Shown: positions 26,867-30,494 of the stretch, piece after piece
Position numbering within the stretch: position 1 is the stretch's first letter
Layout: each line of letters starts with the position of its first letter
The notes under the pieces: model-generated
Databases searched by the model: none
Told to the model about the DNA's origin: nothing
The model's input: the letters and a program-made list of their open reading frames with translations, nothing else
Assembly (NCBI GenBank): GCA_023380415.1
Contig: JAMCRC010000014.1
Location: 1 to 30,494, forward strand
DNA: 30,494 nucleotides
DNA from: Patescibacteria group bacterium
Lineage (GTDB): Bacteria; Patescibacteriota; Minisyncoccia; UBA6257; GWB1-50-10
Direction: 5' to 3'
Position numbers and translations under genes: made by a program

Positions 26867-28927
26867 TCACCGCCATCGCATGCCCAGCCGATCAAAAACG
26901 AAAGCGTAAACGTCGGCATATTGATCCGCCGAGTTCGAGACCGAAGCCGCGCCGCCGTGGCCGGCCTTGCCCTCCACCCGCAATAGGATGGGGTTGGCCG
27001 ATCTGTCCAGTTTCTGTAATCGCGCCGTGAATTTATAGACATGCATCGGATGAACGCGGTCGTCGCCTTCGGCGGTCATCACGAGCGTTGCCGGATAGTC
27101 CCGTTCTTTTAAGTTATGATAGGGACTGTACTTGAGAAGATACTTGGAATCCCTCGGCTTGTCCGGGTCGCCATAATCGGCGATCCAATGGATGCCGCTG
27201 TGGAACTTGTGAAAACGAAGCATATCCATGACCGGCGCCATCGGAACTACGGCCCGGAAAAGTTCCGGCCTTTGAGTGATCATCGCGCCCATCAAAAGGC
27301 CGCCATTGCTCCCGCCCAAGGCAGCAAGCTTTTTGTGGTTAGTGTATTTATTTCTTACCAGCCACTGCGCTGCGGCGGTGAAATCGTCGAAAACGTTCTG
27401 TTTCTTTCCCTTCGTCCCGGCTAGGTGCCATTTTTCTCCGAACTCTCCCCCGCCCCGAATGTTTGCGACAGCGTATATGCCGCCGTGTTCCAAGAATGGC
27501 AAACGGGTCGGGTTAAAGCTGGGCGTAGTGCTGATGCCGAATCCGCCGTATCCATAGAGGAGCGTAGGGTTCTTGCCGTCGCGCCCCAATCCCTTTTTAT
27601 GGACAAGAAATAGAGGTATTTTCGTTCCATCTTTGGAACGGCACCATACCTGTTTGATCACGAAGCGCTCGGGATCGACATTTTGCCTAACCGCGTCGAA
27701 GAGGCCGGTTTCCCCGGTCTTGAGGTCGAAACGATACACTCGAAATCTCGTAACGAATGATGTGAATCCGAAGAACATCTCTTCTCCTTCCGGTTCGCCA
27801 GCCATACCGCTCAATGAGCCGAGTGTCGGCAAGGCGATTCGCTTCAAAAAATGCCCATCCAAATCGTATATCTCAAGGACGGAATGGACGTTCTCCAGCG
27901 TTTCGACGAATATGCGATCTCTGATTATCTTAACTTCTTGGATCGGATACCCTCCCGCCGGGATCACCGGACGCCAAGCGCGCATTCCCCTGGACACTTC
28001 CTGGAACGGAACTTCCATCAATTTCCAATTCGGTGCTTTGTGGTTGGTCAAGATGTAAAGCTTGTCGCGATGCGGCAGTTTTATAAACTGCGCTCCATAC
28101 CCCTCAACGACCGGCCGCCATCGCTTCGAACGGCCCTGGCGGTCTTGAATATAAAGGTCGTTACTCTCCGTCTTCCCGGTCGTAATGGTTCTCGAAGCGA
28201 TCAGATACCGCCCGTCATCCGAGACAGAGATCGATGGGATATCGTCCCTCCCGATCCGGTCGCCGAAAGCCATCCGGTCGCGGCGATTGTCATCGCCCAA
28301 GCGATGATAGTAGATCTTGTGGTTCAACTTAGGCGTGCCTTTGGGCGCTCCATTGGCCAAACGGGAATACCAAAAACCGCTTCCATCTGGCTCCCAAACA
28401 ACGCCTCCATAGAAAGCGGGATAAACATCCTCCGGGATGGAATCCCTCATCATCTTTCCGGTCTTCACGTCTAAAACCCTGACCGACCCCTGATCGTTGC
28501 TCATCCTCGAGACCCGGTAGGCCAGGCGGCTGCCGTCGCGCGCTATGCGGATCATCCTGACGGTGGCCGTTCTGTCGGGGGAAAGCTTATTTTGGTCGAT
28601 AAGGGCGCGCTTCTTCCCATGCAAACCCTTCCTCACATAAAAGACGCCCAAATCCTGGCCAACCTTGCGCTCCATGGTGAAGTAAAGCCCCTGCCTGGGC
28701 GAAGGAACATCGATGGTGTCCACTTTTTGCAGCTCTTTAATGCGCTTCAATATTTTCTTCCGTGCCGGTATCTTATCCAGATACTGCCGCGTGAGCTTGT
28801 TCTCCGCCTTGATCCACCCCGCGAGCCGCGGGTCCTTCTCGTTCTCCATCCAGCGATAAGGATCCGCAACTCCAACGCCGTGGATATTCTCCTTGAGGTC
28901 CTCTTCTCGCGCCGGAGGGTATTGCAT
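26867..28927 (-). CDS. Prolyl oligopeptidase family serine protease (S9A)
   Basis: A 686-residue cytoplasmic-type peptidase (no signal peptide) cleaving short peptides after proline. The N-terminus (DPYRWMENEKDPRLAGWIKA) is typical of prolyl oligopeptidases. A seven-bladed beta-propeller occupies about residues 70-410. The alpha/beta hydrolase domain follows with YGYGGFGISTTPSFNP, the oxyanion region, and YAVANIRGGGEFGEKWH. The triad is visible: Ser540 in GGSNGG, Asp in TAEGDDRVHP (~622-623) and His657 in KAGHGG. Length matches the family. It may recycle peptides taken up by a host-dependent cell (inference). TGA-TAAAAT lies 9 nt before the ATG; AAGGCGG in between could also help initiation. 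Confidence 0.95.
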   Translation of the reverse strand: MQYPPAREEDLKENIHGVGVADPYRWMENEKDPRLAGWIKAENKLTRQYLDKIPARKKILKRIKELQKVDTIDVPSPRQGLYFTMERKVGQDLGVFYVRKGLHGKKRALIDQNKLSPDRTATVRMIRIARDGSRLAYRVSRMSNDQGSVRVLDVKTGKMMRDSIPEDVYPAFYGGVVWEPDGSGFWYSRLANGAPKGTPKLNHKIYYHRLGDDNRRDRMAFGDRIGRDDIPSISVSDDGRYLIASRTITTGKTESNDLYIQDRQGRSKRWRPVVEGYGAQFIKLPHRDKLYILTNHKAPNWKLMEVPFQEVSRGMRAWRPVIPAGGYPIQEVKIIRDRIFVETLENVHSVLEIYDLDGHFLKRIALPTLGSLSGMAGEPEGEEMFFGFTSFVTRFRVYRFDLKTGETGLFDAVRQNVDPERFVIKQVWCRSKDGTKIPLFLVHKKGLGRDGKNPTLLYGYGGFGISTTPSFNPTRLPFLEHGGIYAVANIRGGGEFGEKWHLAGTKGKKQNVFDDFTAAAQWLVRNKYTNHKKLAALGGSNGGLLMGAMITQRPELFRAVVPMAPVMDMLRFHKFHSGIHWIADYGDPDKPRDSKYLLKYSPYHNLKERDYPATLVMTAEGDDRVHPMHVYKFTARLQKLDRSANPILLRVEGKAGHGGAASVSNSADQYADVYAFVFDRLGMRWR

Positions 28928-28936
28928 ATCCGCCTT

Positions 28937-28945
28937 ATTTTATCA
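28937..28945 (-). promoter_or_regulatory. Extended -10 of the prolyl oligopeptidase gene
   Basis: TGA-TAAAAT on the minus strand, 9 nt before the ATG at 28927. It lies right after the T tract of the ABC-transporter terminator. Confidence 0.55.
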
Positions 28946-28954
28946 TCGTAAAAG

Positions 28955-28989
28955 TTAAAATAAAACGCTCCGACATTTCTGTCGGAGCG
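28955..28989 (-). terminator. Terminator of the ABC transporter gene
   Basis: CGCTCCGAC-AGAAAT-GTCGGAGCG, a 9-bp perfect stem, then TTTTATTTTAA on the minus strand. Confidence 0.88.
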
Positions 28990-29004
28990 GAATGAAGATT
29001 GCCT

Positions 29005-30494
29005 CTACCTGCCTATCAATTGGTACCGGACCAGTTTTTGGTATTCTGGGCAGGAAGCCGAAAGTTCTTGGTGCGTTCCGTCCCCTACCAAACGACCCTT
29101 GTCCATCACAAGGACCCGGTCGACGTTCCTTACGGTACTGAAACGATGGGCAATAATGATCGTCGTCCGGCCGTGGGATGCCGTCTCGATGGATTCTTGG
29201 ATCAACGATTCGTTTTCGGCATCGAGATTCGATGTGGCTTCGTCAAATATCAATATCGCCGGCTCTTTTATCAGCGCTCTGGCGATACCGACCCTTTGGC
29301 GCTCGCCGCCAGAAAGCTTGACTCCCGACTCGCCGATCACAGTGTCGAACCCTTGCTCCAAGCGGCCGTAGAACTTGTCTATAGCCGCCATCTTCGACAC
29401 CGACATCAGCTGTTCATCCGTGACGAACTCCGATTGGCCGTTCAGGCCGAACAATATGTTGTATCGCAACGTATTATCGAACAGCCGAACGTTCTGATCG
29501 ACCAAGCCGACGAACCGCCGGAATTTCTTAAGGTCCAGAAGCCGCAGGTCGTTATCGTCGACCAGGACCTGACCAGCATCCGGATCTTGAGATCGGATCA
29601 AGGCATATATCAATGTCGTTTTGCCGGACCCGGACTCGCCGACGATCGCGATTTTTTCTCCCGGGGAAACGGTGAAGCTTACGCCGTTAAGCGCCGGGGA
29701 GGGCGTACGGTCTTCTTTCTTTTCCGTTCGCTTGGCGTCTTTCGACATCCATCGCGACGGATAGCGCAAAGTTACGTTCCGGAATTCGATCTTCCCATCG
29801 AACTTCGTTGGTTCGATCGGGTGCTCGGCAACCTGCACGTTCGTTTGTATGTCCAGCATTTCGAGGTATTGCTTTATGCTCGCATAGGCCGACATCAATC
29901 GGCGCTGGATGCTCGCAAAGCTCGATATGCGGCCGAATCCCTGATTCGACCATGACCAGAATACGACAAGGTATCCCGGCGTGTAGGCGTGCTCATACAC
30001 CAACAAGATACCGATGCCCATCACGGCGAACCTAGCTAAACCGACAACCGCTCCCCTTAAATAGGAAAGTTTGTTGTAGGAAAGCCAGATGTTCTTCGCG
30101 TAACGATGGGTCCTGGTCTGACGCAAAACGTGTTCTTTTTCCGTCCGCGCCTCCTGGCTCATAGCCATGACCAATGGCATGTTCTGGAGAACCTCGCCGT
30201 CGAACTTATCGTCCTCACGGAACATGTCCTGCGATCGGCGCAGGGACGCTCCATAGGCCTTGTTGATGAAATGGCTTATGACCACATAGGCTGCGACGCC
30301 AGCCAGAACCACCAACCCCATGACGGCGTTGATGAAAACGAGCGCGACGATAATTATCGCGACCTCGAGTATCATTGGCGCGATCTCGTAGACCAACGTA
30401 TTGACCATCATTTGGAGCGATGATTCGCCGCGATAGATGGTACTGCGTTTGATTCCGGAATTCTCACTCATGTGCTGACCGATCGAAAGCCCGA
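29005..30494 (-). CDS. ABC exporter, fused permease-ATPase, 5' end beyond window
   Basis: The frame is open to the window edge. An ATG at 30471 exists, but the reading continues upstream without a stop (GLSIGQHMSEN), and the sequence there corresponds to the middle of an exporter membrane domain, so the N-terminal helices lie outside. Visible: two or three TM segments (IAPMILEVAIIIVALVFINA, then LVVLAGVAAYVVISHF, then a pair around FAVMGIGILLVYEHAYTPGY). Then comes a nucleotide-binding domain with Walker A GESGSGKTT, Q-loop LVDQNVRLFD, signature KLSGGERQR, Walker B ILIFDEATSNLD and switch His IIIAHRFSTV. The membrane part resembles the ATM1/MsbA branch. Substrate unknown; a half-transporter acting as a dimer. 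Confidence 0.92.
   Translation of the reverse strand, partial: GLSIGQHMSENSGIKRSTIYRGESSLQMMVNTLVYEIAPMILEVAIIIVALVFINAVMGLVVLAGVAAYVVISHFINKAYGASLRRSQDMFREDDKFDGEVLQNMPLVMAMSQEARTEKEHVLRQTRTHRYAKNIWLSYNKLSYLRGAVVGLARFAVMGIGILLVYEHAYTPGYLVVFWSWSNQGFGRISSFASIQRRLMSAYASIKQYLEMLDIQTNVQVAEHPIEPTKFDGKIEFRNVTLRYPSRWMSKDAKRTEKKEDRTPSPALNGVSFTVSPGEKIAIVGESGSGKTTLIYALIRSQDPDAGQVLVDDNDLRLLDLKKFRRFVGLVDQNVRLFDNTLRYNILFGLNGQSEFVTDEQLMSVSKMAAIDKFYGRLEQGFDTVIGESGVKLSGGERQRVGIARALIKEPAILIFDEATSNLDAENESLIQESIETASHGRTTIIIAHRFSTVRNVDRVLVMDKGRLVGDGTHQELSASCPEYQKLVRYQLIGR

Noticed and set aside
30449..30494. Complete ABC protein starting at ATG 30471
   Set aside because: The frame stays open to the window edge, and the membrane domain would lack its first helices, so the gene is cut by the window boundary.

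Overview
The window looks like chromosomal DNA of a GC-rich member of the Patescibacteria (Candidate Phyla Radiation), most likely a Parcubacteria-type lineage. This is inferred from gene content and not from a marker phylogeny. Supporting points are the compact type IV pilus cluster with very small PilN/PilO/PilP-like proteins, several small conserved membrane proteins of unknown function, a single-chain phenylalanyl-tRNA synthetase, and tRNA genes that only sometimes encode CCA. TGA is used as an ordinary stop (for example at 701 and 2718), so this is not one of the lineages that recode TGA. No prophage, IS element or CRISPR array was seen.

Layout. Positions 1-5130 hold housekeeping and unknown genes: a truncated F420-ligase-like gene, two small membrane proteins, tRNA-Ala, a MYG1-like protein behind a textbook promoter, tRNA-Pro, the CCA-adding enzyme, and a small gene with a slippery A9 run. 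Positions 5161-9850 carry tRNA-Arg, tRNA-Lys, recG, a PheS/FDX-ACB fusion directly behind tRNA-Met, the initiator tRNA, a small unknown protein and tRNA-Asp. Two related sets of palindromic intergenic repeats lie among these tRNA genes. Positions 9860-13735 hold gatA, gatC and an apparently frameshifted ligA.

Positions 13739-24636, all on the minus strand, form a type IV pilus locus. In transcription order it reads pilM, pilN-like, pilO-like, a PilP-like protein, pilB, pilT, pilC, two major-pilin paralogs, the prepilin peptidase, then four minor pseudopilins running into ligA. Together these encode an inner-membrane alignment complex (PilMNO), extension and retraction motors (PilB, PilT), the platform (PilC), the processing peptidase and the pilins. 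A divergent ComF-family gene follows. Pili plus ComF suggest DNA uptake competence, which is an inference. The last part holds a secreted fibronectin-III-like protein, a prolyl oligopeptidase and the 3' two-thirds of an ABC exporter.

Regulation visible in the sequence. Many starts carry a -10 hexamer only 8-9 nt upstream (cca, gatC, the gspH-like gene, comF, recG, the prolyl oligopeptidase), often as an extended TGN -10, which predicts leaderless mRNAs. A minority (1371-2432, 4724-5113, 9258-9554) have strong Shine-Dalgarno sequences. The candidates for undescribed biology are the repeat elements beside tRNAs, the unusual initiator tRNA, the single-chain PheRS next to tRNA-Met, two slippery-site frameshifts, and palindromic sites over the pilM, pilT and pilC promoters.
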